Below are positions 6,743 to 17,512 of a stretch of 33,260 bases of DNA, piece by piece. Made by a program: the position numbers and the translations under genes. Under the pieces are notes generated by a model. It searched no databases. It was not told where the DNA came from and saw only the letters and a list, made by a program, of their open reading frames with translations. The stretch covers positions 1 to 33,260 of the forward strand of contig JAFSTB010000018.1 in NCBI GenBank assembly GCA_017450685.1. The letters run 5' to 3'. This DNA is from Paludibacteraceae bacterium (GTDB lineage Bacteria; Bacteroidota; Bacteroidia; Bacteroidales; Paludibacteraceae). Positions within the stretch are counted from its first letter, which is position 1, and each line of letters starts with the position of its first letter.

Positions 6743-9568
6743 TCAGACCACGATATTAACTATTCTGCCTGGTACGACGATAATGCGTTTAGGTGTGTCG
6801 CCTGCCAGTTGTCGTTTTGTTTCGTCGCTTGCCATCACTGCTTGTTCGACAGCCGTTTTGTCCATCGTCTTGGGCAGTGAGAGTGTGAAGCGCACTTTGC
6901 CGTTGAACTGAACGGGGTAGTTGATATTATCTTCTTCCAAGTATTTCTCGTCCCATGTAGGCCATTGAGCGTCAACCACAAATGTGTTGTGTCCGCATTG
7001 TTGCCACATAGCCTCTGCTATATGTGGTGCGTATGGTGCGAGCAGTATGGCAATAGTCTCCAAGACGCAGCGTTTGTTGCAGCCTAAGGTGCTCAACTCC
7101 GTTTGGGCTATCATAAAGGCGGGGATAGAGGTGTTGAAAGAGAAGTTCTCTATGTCCCATGTTATCTTCTTTATCAGTTTATGCAAGCTGCGCAACTCTT
7201 CTCGTGTGGGTTCACCGTCGGCAGGCTCAGCATACATGTTCCACAGTTTCTTCAGGAAACGTGACACACCGTCTATACCTTTGGTGTCCCAAGGTTTGGA
7301 CATCTCAAGCGGACCGAGGAACATCTCGTACATACGCAGCGTGTCGGCACCATAGGCGGCTATCACATCGTCGGGATTGACCACATTATACATCGATTTG
7401 GACATTTTTTCCACTGCCCAACCGCATATATACTGTTTGTTGGTAGCCTGACCCATATAAGGATTATCTTCATCGGTGGAGCCGTCGGCATAGATGAAGG
7501 TAGCGTTCTTATATTCAGGTGATTCGAGGCGGAAAGCGTCCACATCAAGTATATCGTTATGCACGATATTGACATTGACGTGTATAGGTTGCACCTTATC
7601 TTTGTATTCGGGGTTGTCGATGAGGTTGTAACTGATATAGAGGTTGCCTGTTGCTCCTTCGCCTATGTAGCGATAGACGAAATTGCTGCGACCTTGTATC
7701 ATACCCTGATTGATAAGTTTTTGGAAGGGTTCGTCCTCACAAACCACGCCGAGGTCGAAGAGGAACTTATTCCAGAAGCGTGAGTAGATAAGGTGACCTG
7801 TTGCATGTTCGGTGCCGCCTATATAGACATTGACTTTTCGCCAATAGTCGTTGGCTTCGCGACTGACTAATGCCTCTTTGTTTTGGTTATCCATATAGCG
7901 CAGGTAGTAGGCACTTGAACCTGCAAAACCGGGCATAGTGCATAACTCCAAGGGGAAGATGGTCTTATTATCAATCAGTTGTTTGCTTACCACTTTGTTG
8001 TTAGCCGTATTCCAAGCCCACATATCGGCGTGTCCTAATGGCGGTTCGCCTGTTTCGGTGGGCAGGAACTTATCCAGTTCGGGCAGGCAAAGCGGCAGAC
8101 AACTATCGGGGATGAGATATGGCATATTGTCCTTATAATAAACGGGGAATGGTTCACCCCAATAGCGTTGGCGTGAGAAGATAGCGTCGCGCAGACGATA
8201 GTTGACTTTCACCCGACCTATACCTGTATTGGTGATATACTCTTTCATTTTGGCAATAGCCTCTTTCACTTCCAAGCCGTTGAGGAAATCGGAGTTGATC
8301 ATCCGTCCTTCTTTGGCATCGAACGACTGTTCGCTGACATCGGCACCTTCGATAAGAGGTATGATAGGCAGGTTGAAATGTCGTGCGAAAGCGTAGTCGC
8401 GACTGTCGTGTGCCGGTACTGCCATTATAGCGCCTGTGCCGTAGCCGGAGAGCACATAGTCAGATACATAGACTGGTATCTCGGCATGTGTGAAGGGGTG
8501 AATGGCGTATGCACCGGTGAAAACACCGGTCACATGCCGGTCGGCTATGCGTTCACGCTCGGTGCGGTGTTTGCAGCGGTCTAAATAAGCTTCCACCTCT
8601 TCGCGGTGCTCGTCGGTGACCAACATAGACACATACTCACTCTCAGGGGCTAACACCATAAAGGTGACACCGAAGATTGTGTCGGCACGGGTGGTGAAAA
8701 TCTTTATATTGACTTCATTCTCTGTTTTCCCTTTGGGGTTTTTGATGGTGAAGTTCATCTCCGCACCTTCCGATTTGCCTATCCAGTTGCGTTGTGTCTC
8801 TTTGAGGCTGTCTGTCCAGTCTATACGGTCTAATCCTTCGAGCAGTCGTCCGGCGTAGGCACTCACGCGCAGACTCCATTGCCGCATCACTCGTTGTTCG
8901 ACGGGATAGCCGCCACGCACACTCAGCCCTTCACTCACCTCATCGTTTGCCAGAACGGTACCTAACTTCGGACACCAGTTGACTTTGGTGTCGCTCAGAT
9001 AGGCTATACGGTATTGCATCAGTCGCTCTTGTTGCTCTTTCTCTGTAAGTGTAGCCCAAGTGGGGTCGGTCTGCTCAAAGCGTGCCACTAACTCACTGAT
9101 AGGTCGTGCCTTCTGCTGAACGGTGTCGTAATAGGAGTTGAACATCTGCGCAAAAGCCCACTGGGTCCAGTGGTAGAAATCAGGGTCACAGGTGCGTACC
9201 TCACGATCCCAATCATAACTGAAACCGATCTTCTTCAACTGACTGATATATCGGGCGATATTCTCATTGGTTGTTTTTTCGGGATGTTGACCTGTCTTGA
9301 TGGCATATTGTTCGGCGGGCAAGCCGTAAGCGTCAAAACCCATAGGGTGCAACACATTATATCCGCAAAGACGTTTGTAGCGGCTATAGATATCCGAAGC
9401 CACATAACCTAAGGGGTGACCAACGTGCAATCCTGCGCCGCTGGGATAGGGGAACATATCCAATACATAAAACGGCTTCTTTTCGCTTTTGTTGCTTACT
9501 TTATAAACGCCGGCTTCTGCCCAACGCTGTTGCCAATATTGCTCTATCTGCTTGAAATTGTATTCCAT
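6743..9568 (-). CDS. leuS: Leucyl-tRNA synthetase
   Basis: A 941-residue class I synthetase that charges tRNA-Leu with leucine in the cytosol. The HIGH-type motif is HVGH at residues 48-51 (within [15 protein letters not shown]) and the KMSKS loop is near residue 720. The CP1 editing domain lies between them ([21 protein letters not shown], then [14 protein letters not shown]). Length is typical for Bacteroidota LeuRS, which is longer than the E. coli enzyme. It starts 12 bases after the transketolase stop and is probably the last gene of the transcript from the 12.9-kb promoter. It ends with TGA before a 95-base AT-rich gap. Confidence 0.98.
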   Translation of the reverse strand: MEYNFKQIEQYWQQRWAEAGVYKVSNKSEKKPFYVLDMFPYPSGAGLHVGHPLGYVASDIYSRYKRLCGYNVLHPMGFDAYGLPAEQYAIKTGQHPEKTTNENIARYISQLKKIGFSYDWDREVRTCDPDFYHWTQWAFAQMFNSYYDTVQQKARPISELVARFEQTDPTWATLTEKEQQERLMQYRIAYLSDTKVNWCPKLGTVLANDEVSEGLSVRGGYPVEQRVMRQWSLRVSAYAGRLLEGLDRIDWTDSLKETQRNWIGKSEGAEMNFTIKNPKGKTENEVNIKIFTTRADTIFGVTFMVLAPESEYVSMLVTDEHREEVEAYLDRCKHRTERERIADRHVTGVFTGAYAIHPFTHAEIPVYVSDYVLSGYGTGAIMAVPAHDSRDYAFARHFNLPIIPLIEGADVSEQSFDAKEGRMINSDFLNGLEVKEAIAKMKEYITNTGIGRVKVNYRLRDAIFSRQRYWGEPFPVYYKDNMPYLIPDSCLPLCLPELDKFLPTETGEPPLGHADMWAWNTANNKVVSKQLIDNKTIFPLELCTMPGFAGSSAYYLRYMDNQNKEALVSREANDYWRKVNVYIGGTEHATGHLIYSRFWNKFLFDLGVVCEDEPFQKLINQGMIQGRSNFVYRYIGEGATGNLYISYNLIDNPEYKDKVQPIHVNVNIVHNDILDVDAFRLESPEYKNATFIYADGSTDEDNPYMGQATNKQYICGWAVEKMSKSMYNVVNPDDVIAAYGADTLRMYEMFLGPLEMSKPWDTKGIDGVSRFLKKLWNMYAEPADGEPTREELRSLHKLIKKITWDIENFSFNTSIPAFMIAQTELSTLGCNKRCVLETIAILLAPYAPHIAEAMWQQCGHNTFVVDAQWPTWDEKYLEEDNINYPVQFNGKVRFTLSLPKTMDKTAVEQAVMASDETKRQLAGDTPKRIIVVPGRIVNIVV

Positions 9569-9580
9569 ATTGAATGTTAT

Positions 9581-11614
9581 CTATTTTATTTTGAGAAGTT
9601 TTTTCACTTGTATATATACATTTTCGGCTGTGAATCCCAGTTTTTCGTCTAACACTTTATAAGGTGCGGAGAAGCCGAAACTGTTAAGTCCCCATACTGT
9701 ACCTTTATTACCTACCATACCCTCCAAAGTGCAAGGCAGTCCTGCTGTCAGTCCGAAGCGTTTGGTTCTGCCGAGAACAGCGTTTTGATATGCTTTGTTT
9801 TGTGTTCGTAGCAGTCCTTCGCTCGGTATGCTTGACACTTGCACTCTAATGCCGTCTTTTCGTAGCATTTCGGCACCTGCCAGCAGTGTTGCCACCTCAC
9901 TGCCTGAGGCTAACAGCGTCACTTGCGGTTGCGGGTCCTGACTGACTATATATCCGCCTTTGCGGAAGCCTTCAGCCCAATCATATATATCGGTGTTCTC
10001 ATCGTGAATCATTGGCACGTCTTGCCTTGAGAGGATGAGAGCTGTGGGTGTGTCGGTGTTTTCAATGGCGAGTCGCCAAGCCATCGTTGTCTCGTCGGCA
10101 TCGGCTGGACGCAGAACGAGCATAGCGTTCTTGCCTGAATGGTTCTGCAGCTTCTCCATTAAGCGTATCTGTGCTTCCTGTTCCACCGGTTCGTGTGTAG
10201 GACCGTCTTCGCCAACCCGAAAAGCATCGTGACTCCAGATGAAGATGACTGGCAGTTGCATAAGTGCAGCCATACGCACAGCAGGTTTCATATAATCGCT
10301 GAAGACAAAGAACGTGCCACAGGCGGGAATTATGCCTCCGTGCAGAGCCATACCTATCATCACACAAGCCATCGTCAGTTCGCTTACACCGGCTTGCAAG
10401 AACTTGCCGGAGAAGTCGTCACATGTCAAGGCTTGCGTCTTTTTCAGGTAACCGTCGGTCTTGTCGGAGTTGCTTAAGTCGGCACTTGACACTATCATGT
10501 TTCCCACGTTTTGAGCGAGGAAGGAGAGCACTGTTGCGCTGGCGTTGCGTGTAGCAGTGCCGCGCTTCTGCTCTATCAGGCTCCAGTCGATGCAAGGCAC
10601 TTTGCCGCTGAAGTAGTTTTCGTACGAACGGGCATCTTCAGGTGCTGACTGAACCCATTCGTAATAGTCGGCATAGGCAGTATTAGCCAATTCGCGCAGT
10701 TGTTCGGCGCGGCGGTCGTATAGGGCTTTCACCTCAGGGAAGATAGTGAAAGGTGCTTCGGGGTTGCCACCAAGATGACGTATGGTCTGCTCAAAACTGG
10801 CACCTGACTTCGACAGAGGCTGACCGTGAGTGGAACATTGTCCTTCCCAACTGTCGCCTGCTGCGGTGACGCAACCTTTGCCCATCGCTGTCTTGCCGAT
10901 GATAAGACTGGGACGGCGACTCTCTTGCTTGGCGTTGTTCAGTGCCTTGCGGATAGCGTCAGCGTCGTTGCCGTTGATAGTCTGTACATACCAACCCCAA
11001 GCCTCGTATTTCTTTGCCACATCCTCTTCGTCCACGGCGCTGCAAAGGGTGGACAGTTGCACATCGTTGGAGTCGTAAAACATAATAAGGTTATCCAGCC
11101 CTAAATGTCCTGCCAATCGTCCTGCACCTTGGCTTATTTCTTCTTGAATGCCACCGTCGGAGATATAAGCATAGATAGTGGGGTGGTGTACTTTGCCGAA
11201 GCGGTGTTGCATCCATTTGGCTGCAATGGCAGCACCAACTGCGAAGGTATGTCCTTGACCTAACGGACCGCTGGTGTTCTCAATGCCGTGTTGAAGGTCG
11301 CGTTCAGGGTGTCCGGGAGTGGGACTGCCCCATTGACGCAGTTGCTCAAGGTCGTTAAGCGAGAACTTGCCTGCAAGGCAGAGTGTGGCATAAAGCATAG
11401 GTGCCATGTGACCGGGGTCAAGAAAGAAACGGTCGCGAGCCTCCCATTCGGGGTTCTCGGGGTCATACTCCAAAAACTCAGTGTAGAGCACATTGATGAA
11501 GTCGGCACCACCCATGGCTCCACCGGGATGACCACTCTTGGCTTTTTCCACCATCGCTGCCGCTAACACACGGATATTGTCAGCCGCACGGTTCATTAGT
11601 TCTGTTGTATTCAT
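9581..11614 (-). CDS. tkt: Transketolase
   Basis: A 677-residue thiamine-diphosphate enzyme of the non-oxidative pentose phosphate pathway, moving two-carbon units between sugar phosphates. The N-terminal domain shows KAKSGHPGGAMGGADF and DPGHMAPMLYA. The ThDP-binding stretch reads SDGGIQEEISQGAGRL through FYDSND; the usual GDG is SDG here, as I recall for related Bacteroidota enzymes. The pyrimidine domain (WSHDAFRVGEDGPTHEPVEQ) and C-terminal domain follow. I chose the ATG at 11612-11614 (MNTTELMNRAADNIR), because a longer frame from 11707 would overlap the upstream gene and lacks family similarity. It lies between the DUF6048-like gene and leuS. Confidence 0.97.
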   Translation of the reverse strand: MNTTELMNRAADNIRVLAAAMVEKAKSGHPGGAMGGADFINVLYTEFLEYDPENPEWEARDRFFLDPGHMAPMLYATLCLAGKFSLNDLEQLRQWGSPTPGHPERDLQHGIENTSGPLGQGHTFAVGAAIAAKWMQHRFGKVHHPTIYAYISDGGIQEEISQGAGRLAGHLGLDNLIMFYDSNDVQLSTLCSAVDEEDVAKKYEAWGWYVQTINGNDADAIRKALNNAKQESRRPSLIIGKTAMGKGCVTAAGDSWEGQCSTHGQPLSKSGASFEQTIRHLGGNPEAPFTIFPEVKALYDRRAEQLRELANTAYADYYEWVQSAPEDARSYENYFSGKVPCIDWSLIEQKRGTATRNASATVLSFLAQNVGNMIVSSADLSNSDKTDGYLKKTQALTCDDFSGKFLQAGVSELTMACVMIGMALHGGIIPACGTFFVFSDYMKPAVRMAALMQLPVIFIWSHDAFRVGEDGPTHEPVEQEAQIRLMEKLQNHSGKNAMLVLRPADADETTMAWRLAIENTDTPTALILSRQDVPMIHDENTDIYDWAEGFRKGGYIVSQDPQPQVTLLASGSEVATLLAGAEMLRKDGIRVQVSSIPSEGLLRTQNKAYQNAVLGRTKRFGLTAGLPCTLEGMVGNKGTVWGLNSFGFSAPYKVLDEKLGFTAENVYIQVKKLLKIK

Positions 11615-11655
11615 ATTGAAAAGATATTTATTGTCGGTCAGTGCATGTAGAAGTG

Positions 11656-12330
11656 TTAAAACCTCCAGCTGATATAATAGTTCACTCCCCAACCTGTTTC
11701 GTTCCAAGTGCCGTAGCCGGGGATATATGTAGGCAGAGGTGTGTCACCTTTCTGTTTGCGTGTCATAAGAAATTTCAGTCGTCCTGCCCAACCCATATAA
11801 AAGTCGCCGGCTATATGCACATTGCAACCTATCAGCACTTCACCCCACACATCCGCTCTATGACACGAATGGTGATGGCGGCTCAATAGAGTGAGGTCTT
11901 CAATGCTGTACTCGGTAAGGTCGGTGAGGTCATATTGCTGAAAAGCGGTGCCTAACCTTACGCCTACCATAAAAGCACTCTTACCTTTGGCACTCTTACG
12001 CAAACCGTTGAAGTCCATACCAACGCGCATAAAACCGCCTTTACCCACATAACCGCTGTTGTCTCTGTCCCATTTGCCAAAGGCATATCCGCCTTCAAGG
12101 GTGGGGTAGAAACGGTCTTTGAGTCTGACACTGGCTGCCATCTCATAATTCTGCATCTGCCAAGACGAACGACCAGCCTCCACTATCGGCATCAGCAGGT
12201 CCAAACGAATAAAAATACCTTGATAGATACTATCGTAACGATGCCAAGGTGCTACAGAATCCGTTCTCTCGATGGGGAAAGAAGCGAGAGAGAGAGTTAA
12301 TAGGCTGATTATGAGAATGACTTTTCGCAA
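11656..12330 (-). CDS. DUF6048-like envelope beta-barrel protein
   Basis: A 224-residue protein with an N-terminal signal peptide (hydrophobic run ILIISLLTLSLASF) and then alternating polar/nonpolar strands ending in an aromatic residue (NETGWGVNYYISWRF), the pattern of an outer-membrane beta-barrel. Its text GGYAFGKWDRDNSGYVGKGG and MVGVRLGTAFQQYDLTDL recalls the DUF6048 family of Bacteroidota, whose function is not known. It sits 36 bases after the membrane-anchored gene and 41 before transketolase on the same strand. The DUF assignment is from memory and could be wrong; barrel topology and export are better supported. Confidence 0.6.
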   Translation of the reverse strand: MRKVILIISLLTLSLASFPIERTDSVAPWHRYDSIYQGIFIRLDLLMPIVEAGRSSWQMQNYEMAASVRLKDRFYPTLEGGYAFGKWDRDNSGYVGKGGFMRVGMDFNGLRKSAKGKSAFMVGVRLGTAFQQYDLTDLTEYSIEDLTLLSRHHHSCHRADVWGEVLIGCNVHIAGDFYMGWAGRLKFLMTRKQKGDTPLPTYIPGYGTWNETGWGVNYYISWRF

Positions 12331-12366
12331 AATATCGTAAGTGTTGAGTGGAACGTAAAGGGCGGC

Positions 12367-12891
12367 TTATCTGTGGTCAAGCAGTTGCCTTGCTTCTTCT
12401 TTTATTAGGTTAAGCGCCGTTTGGTGTGGAGTGATGCCGTTATTGCGGTAGGCGGTAAGCAACACTTGTGCATATTGCAGCGAGGTACTGTCTTTGGGCA
12501 TTTGTTGCGCCATCGTGGAGATGAACGACGCCATCTCGTCACGCGCTTGAAGGATATGTTCCCACACTCGGTCGCTTACATACACCTGCTGACTGAGGTT
12601 ATGGTCGAATTCCATACGGACAGTGCGCAATAAAGAACGCTGCATATCAATGATAGACAAAGAGTTAATATCCATATCCACCAGCAGATGTTCGGGTTCG
12701 GTACGTTCCAAAAGCAACACCAGACGCTCGTAGGCACGAAGACGTATCTGCGTTATCTCTTTGGCGGAAGCGCGCTGCAACTCCCATAAACGCTTCTTGT
12801 CTTCAGCACGGTACTGATAACCTAAGACCACCCAAACACATGCAAAGACAACTAATGCGGGTATGGTGAAACCAATGATTTGTGATACCAT
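12367..12891 (-). CDS. Conserved Bacteroidota membrane-anchored protein of unknown function
   Basis: A 174-residue protein with one N-terminal membrane segment (IIGFTIPALVVFACVWVVLGY, about residues 5-24) and a mostly helical cytoplasmic part. Text such as RLRAYERLVLLLERTEPEHLL and VRMEFDHNLSQQVYVSDRVW resembles an uncharacterised family I recall across Bacteroidota (possibly DUF7935). No catalytic motif is evident. It is the first gene after a strong leftward -33/-7 promoter, so it leads the transcript that continues into the DUF6048-like gene, transketolase and leuS. Confidence 0.65.
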   Translation of the reverse strand: MVSQIIGFTIPALVVFACVWVVLGYQYRAEDKKRLWELQRASAKEITQIRLRAYERLVLLLERTEPEHLLVDMDINSLSIIDMQRSLLRTVRMEFDHNLSQQVYVSDRVWEHILQARDEMASFISTMAQQMPKDSTSLQYAQVLLTAYRNNGITPHQTALNLIKEEARQLLDHR

Positions 12892-12916
12892 ATAAACAAT
12901 TGTGCATAAAACGGCG

Positions 12917-12948
12917 CAAAATTATATCAAAGAAATCAATTATGCAAA
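12917..12948 (-). promoter_or_regulatory. Leftward promoter of the 12.9-6.7 kb operon
   Basis: On the minus strand TTTG (12945-12948), then 20 bases, then TAATTTTG (12917-12924) matches the Bacteroidota -33/-7 consensus. It lies 25 bases before the start codon at 12891. Confidence 0.75.
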
Positions 12949-13005
12949 TAATTACATACTTAACTCATTAAATGTTCGTCCAAACAGCCGATAATTGTGC
13001 AATTG

Positions 13006-13037
13006 TTTGCGCAATTGAGCAAAACAGCCTAACTTTG
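13006..13037 (+). promoter_or_regulatory. Rightward promoter of ettA
   Basis: TTTG (13006-13009), then 20 bases, then TAACTTTG (13030-13037) matches the Bacteroidota consensus. It is 29 bases before the ettA ATG. A second -7-like TAATTTTG (13043-13050) lies just downstream without a good -33 partner. Confidence 0.75.
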
Positions 13038-13066
13038 CAACCTAATTTTGCATAATCCGCATTTGT

Positions 13067-14740
13067 ATGGCAGACGACAAAAAAATCATCTTCTCAATGG
13101 TGGGTGTGAGCAAGGCGTTCAACCCGCAGAAAAAAGTGCTGAACAACATCTATCTGAGTTTCTTCTACGGCGCAAAAATCGGCATCATCGGTCTGAACGG
13201 TTCAGGTAAAAGTACACTGATGAAAATAATAGCCGGTGTGGAAAAGAACTACGAAGGAGAGGTGGTTTTTTCGCCGGGTTATAGTGTCGGTTATCTGGAG
13301 CAAGACCCGCATTTGGATCCCAATAAGACTGTCCGCGAATGTGTGCAGGAAGGCGTTCAGCCGGTGATGGATATGTTGCGCGAGTATGACGAGATCAACA
13401 ACGCTTTTGCCGACCCCGAAGCCGACTACGACAAACTGCTCTCCCGTCAAGCCGAACTGCAAGATAAGTTGGATGCCGCCGACGCTTGGAACATAGACCA
13501 AAAATTAGACCGTGCCATGGACGCACTGCGCTGCCCCGATGATGATGCTAATGTGCATACACTTTCAGGCGGTGAGAGAAGGCGTGTGGCTCTCTGCCGA
13601 CTGTTGCTGCAACAGCCTGACATTCTGCTCCTTGACGAGCCTACCAACCACCTCGATGCTGAGTCGATCGACTGGCTCGAACAGCACCTGCAACAATATG
13701 CAGGAACGGTGATTTGTATAACGCACGACCGCTATTTCCTTGACCATGTGGCAGGTTGGATTCTTGAACTCGACCGTGGCGAGGGCATCCCGTGGAAAGG
13801 TAACTACTCGTCCTGGCTCGAACAAAAAACGGCTCGTATGGCTCAAGAAGAGAAACAAGCCAGCAAAAGGCGCAAGACACTTGAACGCGAATTGGAATGG
13901 GTGCGAATGGCTCCTAAAGCCCGACAAGCCAAAGGAAAAGCACGTCTGGCTGCTTACGACCGTATGATGAACGAAGAACAGAAAGAGAGAGAAGAGAAAT
14001 TGGAGATATTCATTCCTAACGGTCCCAGATTAGGCAATAAGGTCATCAATGCCGAACACGTGAAAAAAGCCTTTGGCGACCGCGTCCTATTCGAGGATAT
14101 GAACTTTATGCTTCCTCCTAACGGTATAGTGGGTGTCATAGGTCCGAACGGTGCCGGCAAAACGACACTGTTCAGAATGATAATGGGTATGGAAAAAGCC
14201 GACGAAGGACAGTTCCAAGTGGGCGAAACGGTGAAAGTGGGATATGTGGATCAAGTGCACTCTAATATAGACCCTCAAAAGACTGTCTATGAGACTATTG
14301 CCAACGGGACTGAGTATATCCGCGTAGGTGGCAGAGAGGTGAATGCTCGAGCCTACTTGAGCCGCTTCAATTTCACTGGTGCCGACCAGGAAAAGAAATG
14401 CGGTGTGCTCTCCGGCGGTGAGCGTAACCGTCTGCATTTAGCACTCACTCTTAAGTCAGAAGCCAATGTCCTTTTGCTCGACGAACCGACTAACGATATA
14501 GATGTCAACACCCTCCGCGCTTTGGAAGAAGGATTGGAGAACTTCGCCGGTTGCGCCGTCGTCATCAGTCACGACCGCTGGTTCCTCGACCGTATATGCA
14601 CACACATCCTTGCCTACGAAGGTGACAGCCGTGTGTGGTGGTTCGAAGGCAGTTATAGCGACTATGAACTGAACAAGAAAGCACGACTGGGTGAAGACGC
14701 TACACAACCTAAAAGAATAAGGTATAAAAAGTTAGTATAA
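13067..14740 (+). CDS. ettA: Energy-dependent translational throttle protein EttA (ABC-F ATPase)
   Basis: A 557-residue soluble protein with two ABC ATPase domains and no membrane segments. Domain 1 has Walker A GLNGSGKST (about 43-51), signature LSGGERRRVALCRLLL and Walker B LLLDEPTNHLD. An interdomain linker rich in Arg, Lys and Glu follows (about 245-330). Domain 2 has GPNGAGKTT, LSGGERNRLHLALTL and LLLDEPTNDID. The EttA-type arm is present in domain 1. EttA binds the ribosomal E site and links the first elongation step to the ATP/ADP ratio. Length matches E. coli EttA (555). It is the first gene downstream of the rightward promoter and is followed after 72 bases by fabD. Confidence 0.94.
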   Translation: MADDKKIIFSMVGVSKAFNPQKKVLNNIYLSFFYGAKIGIIGLNGSGKSTLMKIIAGVEKNYEGEVVFSPGYSVGYLEQDPHLDPNKTVRECVQEGVQPVMDMLREYDEINNAFADPEADYDKLLSRQAELQDKLDAADAWNIDQKLDRAMDALRCPDDDANVHTLSGGERRRVALCRLLLQQPDILLLDEPTNHLDAESIDWLEQHLQQYAGTVICITHDRYFLDHVAGWILELDRGEGIPWKGNYSSWLEQKTARMAQEEKQASKRRKTLERELEWVRMAPKARQAKGKARLAAYDRMMNEEQKEREEKLEIFIPNGPRLGNKVINAEHVKKAFGDRVLFEDMNFMLPPNGIVGVIGPNGAGKTTLFRMIMGMEKADEGQFQVGETVKVGYVDQVHSNIDPQKTVYETIANGTEYIRVGGREVNARAYLSRFNFTGADQEKKCGVLSGGERNRLHLALTLKSEANVLLLDEPTNDIDVNTLRALEEGLENFAGCAVVISHDRWFLDRICTHILAYEGDSRVWWFEGSYSDYELNKKARLGEDATQPKRIRYKKLV

Positions 14741-14812
14741 TTTTGCTTAAAAGAGGTTGATAATCAAAGTCAATCTTGGAAAAATACGAACAAAATACAA
14801 TCGAAAAAGATA

Positions 14813-15706
14813 ATGAAAGCATTTGTTTTTCCGGGACAAGGTTCCCAATATGTGGGTATGGGTAAGGATCTGTATGATGCCTATCCCGTAGCCCGCGAGA
14901 TGTTTGAAAAAGCCAACGAAGTGTTAGGTTTTCGCCTTACCGATATTATGTTCGGCAGTGGCGATGATTCTCGAATAGACGAAGATACCGAAGCCTTGCG
15001 CCAAACGCGCGTCACACAACCAGCCGTCTTTGTTCATTCGGTGGTTGCCGGTCGCGTGATGACTATCCTTCAACCCGATATGGTGGCAGGTCATAGTCTG
15101 GGCGAGTATTCCGCTCTGGTGGCTTGTGGCGCTCTTCGCTATGAAGATGCTCTGTTGCTGGTCAGCAAACGCGCTATGGCAATGCAGAAAGCCTGTGAAA
15201 GACAGGAGAGTACGATGGCTGCCGTCTTAGGACTGCCCGACGACCAAGTGGATGATATTTGTCAGCGCGTGCAAGGACAAGTGGTGGTGGCAGCCAACTT
15301 CAACTGCCCGGGGCAAGTGGTCATCAGCGGTACAATAGAAGGAGTGGATGAAGCCTGCCGACAACTGAAAGAAGCAGGTGCCAAACGCGCTATCAAACTG
15401 CCCGTAGGCGGTGCCTTCCATTCACCTTTGATGCAACCCGCTGCCGAAGAACTCAAACAGGCTATCCTCGACACACCGTTCAGCACACCGCACTGCCCCG
15501 TATATCAAAATGTAAACGCCTATCCGCAGACAGACCCCGAACAGATACGACAAAACCTACTTATGCAACTCACCGCTCCCGTTCGCTGGACACAGACAAT
15601 ACGCAATATGGTAATCGACGGAGCAAACGAGTTCTATGAGTTCGGACCCGGGGACGTACTCAAAGGACTGATAAGAAAAATTAACTCCGAAGTAACAGTA
15701 GGATAA
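14813..15706 (+). CDS. fabD: Malonyl-CoA:ACP transacylase
   Basis: A 297-residue cytosolic enzyme that moves malonyl from CoA to acyl carrier protein to feed fatty-acid elongation. The N-terminus [17 protein letters not shown] is the family signature. The nucleophile is Ser95 in [16 protein letters not shown] and the catalytic His203 is in [12 protein letters not shown]. Length is near the usual 300-310. The ATG at 14813 gives the expected N-terminus. It is 16 bases upstream of aspS. No other fatty-acid genes are next to it. Confidence 0.96.
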   Translation: MKAFVFPGQGSQYVGMGKDLYDAYPVAREMFEKANEVLGFRLTDIMFGSGDDSRIDEDTEALRQTRVTQPAVFVHSVVAGRVMTILQPDMVAGHSLGEYSALVACGALRYEDALLLVSKRAMAMQKACERQESTMAAVLGLPDDQVDDICQRVQGQVVVAANFNCPGQVVISGTIEGVDEACRQLKEAGAKRAIKLPVGGAFHSPLMQPAAEELKQAILDTPFSTPHCPVYQNVNAYPQTDPEQIRQNLLMQLTAPVRWTQTIRNMVIDGANEFYEFGPGDVLKGLIRKINSEVTVG

Positions 15707-15722
15707 TAAACACACATTATAT

Positions 15723-17492
15723 ATGTATCGTACTAAAACGTGTGGAGAGTTACGACTCTCCGATGTCAACCAAACAGTGACCCTCGCCGGATGGGTACAA
15801 CGCATCCGCAAAATGGGTGGAATGACTTTTATTGACCTGCGTGACCGATATGGCATCACACAACTCGCTTTCAGCGGCGACCAACTGACACTTGCCGAAG
15901 GACTCGGACGCGAATATGTGCTGCAAGTGACAGGTAAAGTGATTGAACGACAGAGCAAAAACGCTCAACTGCCCACAGGCGAGATAGAGATAGAAGTTCA
16001 GCAACTTAATATCCTCAATCCCGCTCTCACACCTCCTTTCACCATCGAAGATGACACCGACGGTGGCGACGACCTGAGAATGAAATATCGCTATCTGGAC
16101 CTGCGCCGTACAGCCGTCAGACGTAACCTCGAGTTGCGACACAAAATGGCTTTTGAAGTGCGCCGATACCTTGACGAGCAAGGCTTCCTTGAAGTAGAAA
16201 CACCAGTCCTTGTCAACTCCACACCCGAAGGCGCACGCGACTTCGTGGTGCCGTCACGTATGAACCCCGGCACTTTCTACGCCCTGCCACAGTCACCGCA
16301 GACACTCAAACAACTGCTGATGGTAAGCGGATTCGACAGATATTTCCAAATAGTCAAATGCTTCCGCGACGAAGATCTCAGAGCCGACCGACAACCGGAA
16401 TTTACGCAGATCGACTGTGAAATGTCGTTCGTCGAACAAGAAGATATACTGCAGATGTTCGAAGGGATGTCAAGACACCTGTTCAAGACTATCCTTAATA
16501 TCGACCTCCCCGCTCTGCCGCGAATGACGTGGGCTGACGCAATGAAATACTACGGCAGCGACAAACCCGATACACGTTTCGGTATGACCTTTGTCGAACT
16601 GCAAGACCTCTTCCACGAAGCCGAAGCGAAGAAGCCCGAAGCAGAGCGATTCACCGTCTTCGCCAACGCACAATATATAGGTGGTATATGTGCCAAAGGT
16701 TGTGCTACCTATACCCGCAAACAGTTGGACGCTCTCACCGACTTCGTGCGCCGTCCGCAAGTGGGTGCCAAAGGAATGGTCTATGCACGCGTCGAAGCCG
16801 ACGGAACAGTCAAATCGTCTGTGGATAAGTTCTACTCGCAAGACGTGTTGCAACAAATGGCTCAACAGATGCAGGCACAAGCAGGCGACCTTATACTCAT
16901 ACTCAGCGGTGACGATGCAATGAAGACGCGCAAACAACTGAGTGAACTGCGTCTGGAGATGGGCAGACAGTTAGGATTGCGCGACCCGAAACAGTTCTCT
17001 TGCCTCTGGGTTATCGACTTCCCGATGTACGAGTGGTCCGACGAAGAACAACGACTGATGGCTATGCACCATCCCTTCACCTCACCTAAACCAGAAGACA
17101 TACCTCTGCTCGACACTGATCCAGCCGCCGTGCGTGCCAATGCCTACGATATGGTTATCAACGGAGTGGAAGTGGGAGGCGGTAGCATACGTATCCACGA
17201 TGCCAAACTGCAAGAGAAAATCTTCGAGATACTCGGCTTCACACCCGAACAAGCACAACAGAAATTCGGCTTCCTGATGAACGCCTTCAAATACGGTGCT
17301 CCACCTCACGGAGGACTTGCCTACGGTCTTGACCGCTTCGTCAGTCTCTTCGCCGGATTAGACAGTATTCGCGACTGCATCGCCTTCCCAAAAAACAACC
17401 AAGGCAAAGATGTGATGCTCGGCGCACCAGGTGTCATCGACCAAATACAATTGGATGAACTGCAAATAGATATAAAGAAAAAGTCTAACTAA
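15723..17492 (+). CDS. aspS: Aspartyl-tRNA synthetase (bacterial type)
   Basis: A 589-residue class II synthetase of the bacterial type. An N-terminal OB-fold anticodon-binding domain ([20 protein letters not shown]) is followed by the catalytic core: motif 2 is visible as [18 protein letters not shown], motif 3 as [12 protein letters not shown]. The GAD insertion domain lies between them. It charges tRNA-Asp in the cytosol. The bacterial length with the GAD domain suggests the tRNA-Asp type, but I cannot exclude a non-discriminating enzyme. It sits between fabD and lpdA with gaps of 16 and 20 bases. Confidence 0.98.
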   Translation: MYRTKTCGELRLSDVNQTVTLAGWVQRIRKMGGMTFIDLRDRYGITQLAFSGDQLTLAEGLGREYVLQVTGKVIERQSKNAQLPTGEIEIEVQQLNILNPALTPPFTIEDDTDGGDDLRMKYRYLDLRRTAVRRNLELRHKMAFEVRRYLDEQGFLEVETPVLVNSTPEGARDFVVPSRMNPGTFYALPQSPQTLKQLLMVSGFDRYFQIVKCFRDEDLRADRQPEFTQIDCEMSFVEQEDILQMFEGMSRHLFKTILNIDLPALPRMTWADAMKYYGSDKPDTRFGMTFVELQDLFHEAEAKKPEAERFTVFANAQYIGGICAKGCATYTRKQLDALTDFVRRPQVGAKGMVYARVEADGTVKSSVDKFYSQDVLQQMAQQMQAQAGDLILILSGDDAMKTRKQLSELRLEMGRQLGLRDPKQFSCLWVIDFPMYEWSDEEQRLMAMHHPFTSPKPEDIPLLDTDPAAVRANAYDMVINGVEVGGGSIRIHDAKLQEKIFEILGFTPEQAQQKFGFLMNAFKYGAPPHGGLAYGLDRFVSLFAGLDSIRDCIAFPKNNQGKDVMLGAPGVIDQIQLDELQIDIKKKSN

Positions 17493-17512
17493 ACAAAATA
17501 AACGGGTTGATT

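Noticed and set aside
10826-11104. Long antisense frames over transketolase and over GH2, leuS and others
   Set aside because: They are shadows of strongly supported genes on the other strand and show no protein-family text.
14738-14745. TAATTTTG as a promoter for fabD
   Set aside because: It matches the -7 pattern but has no TTTG at the -33 distance and overlaps the ettA stop codon.
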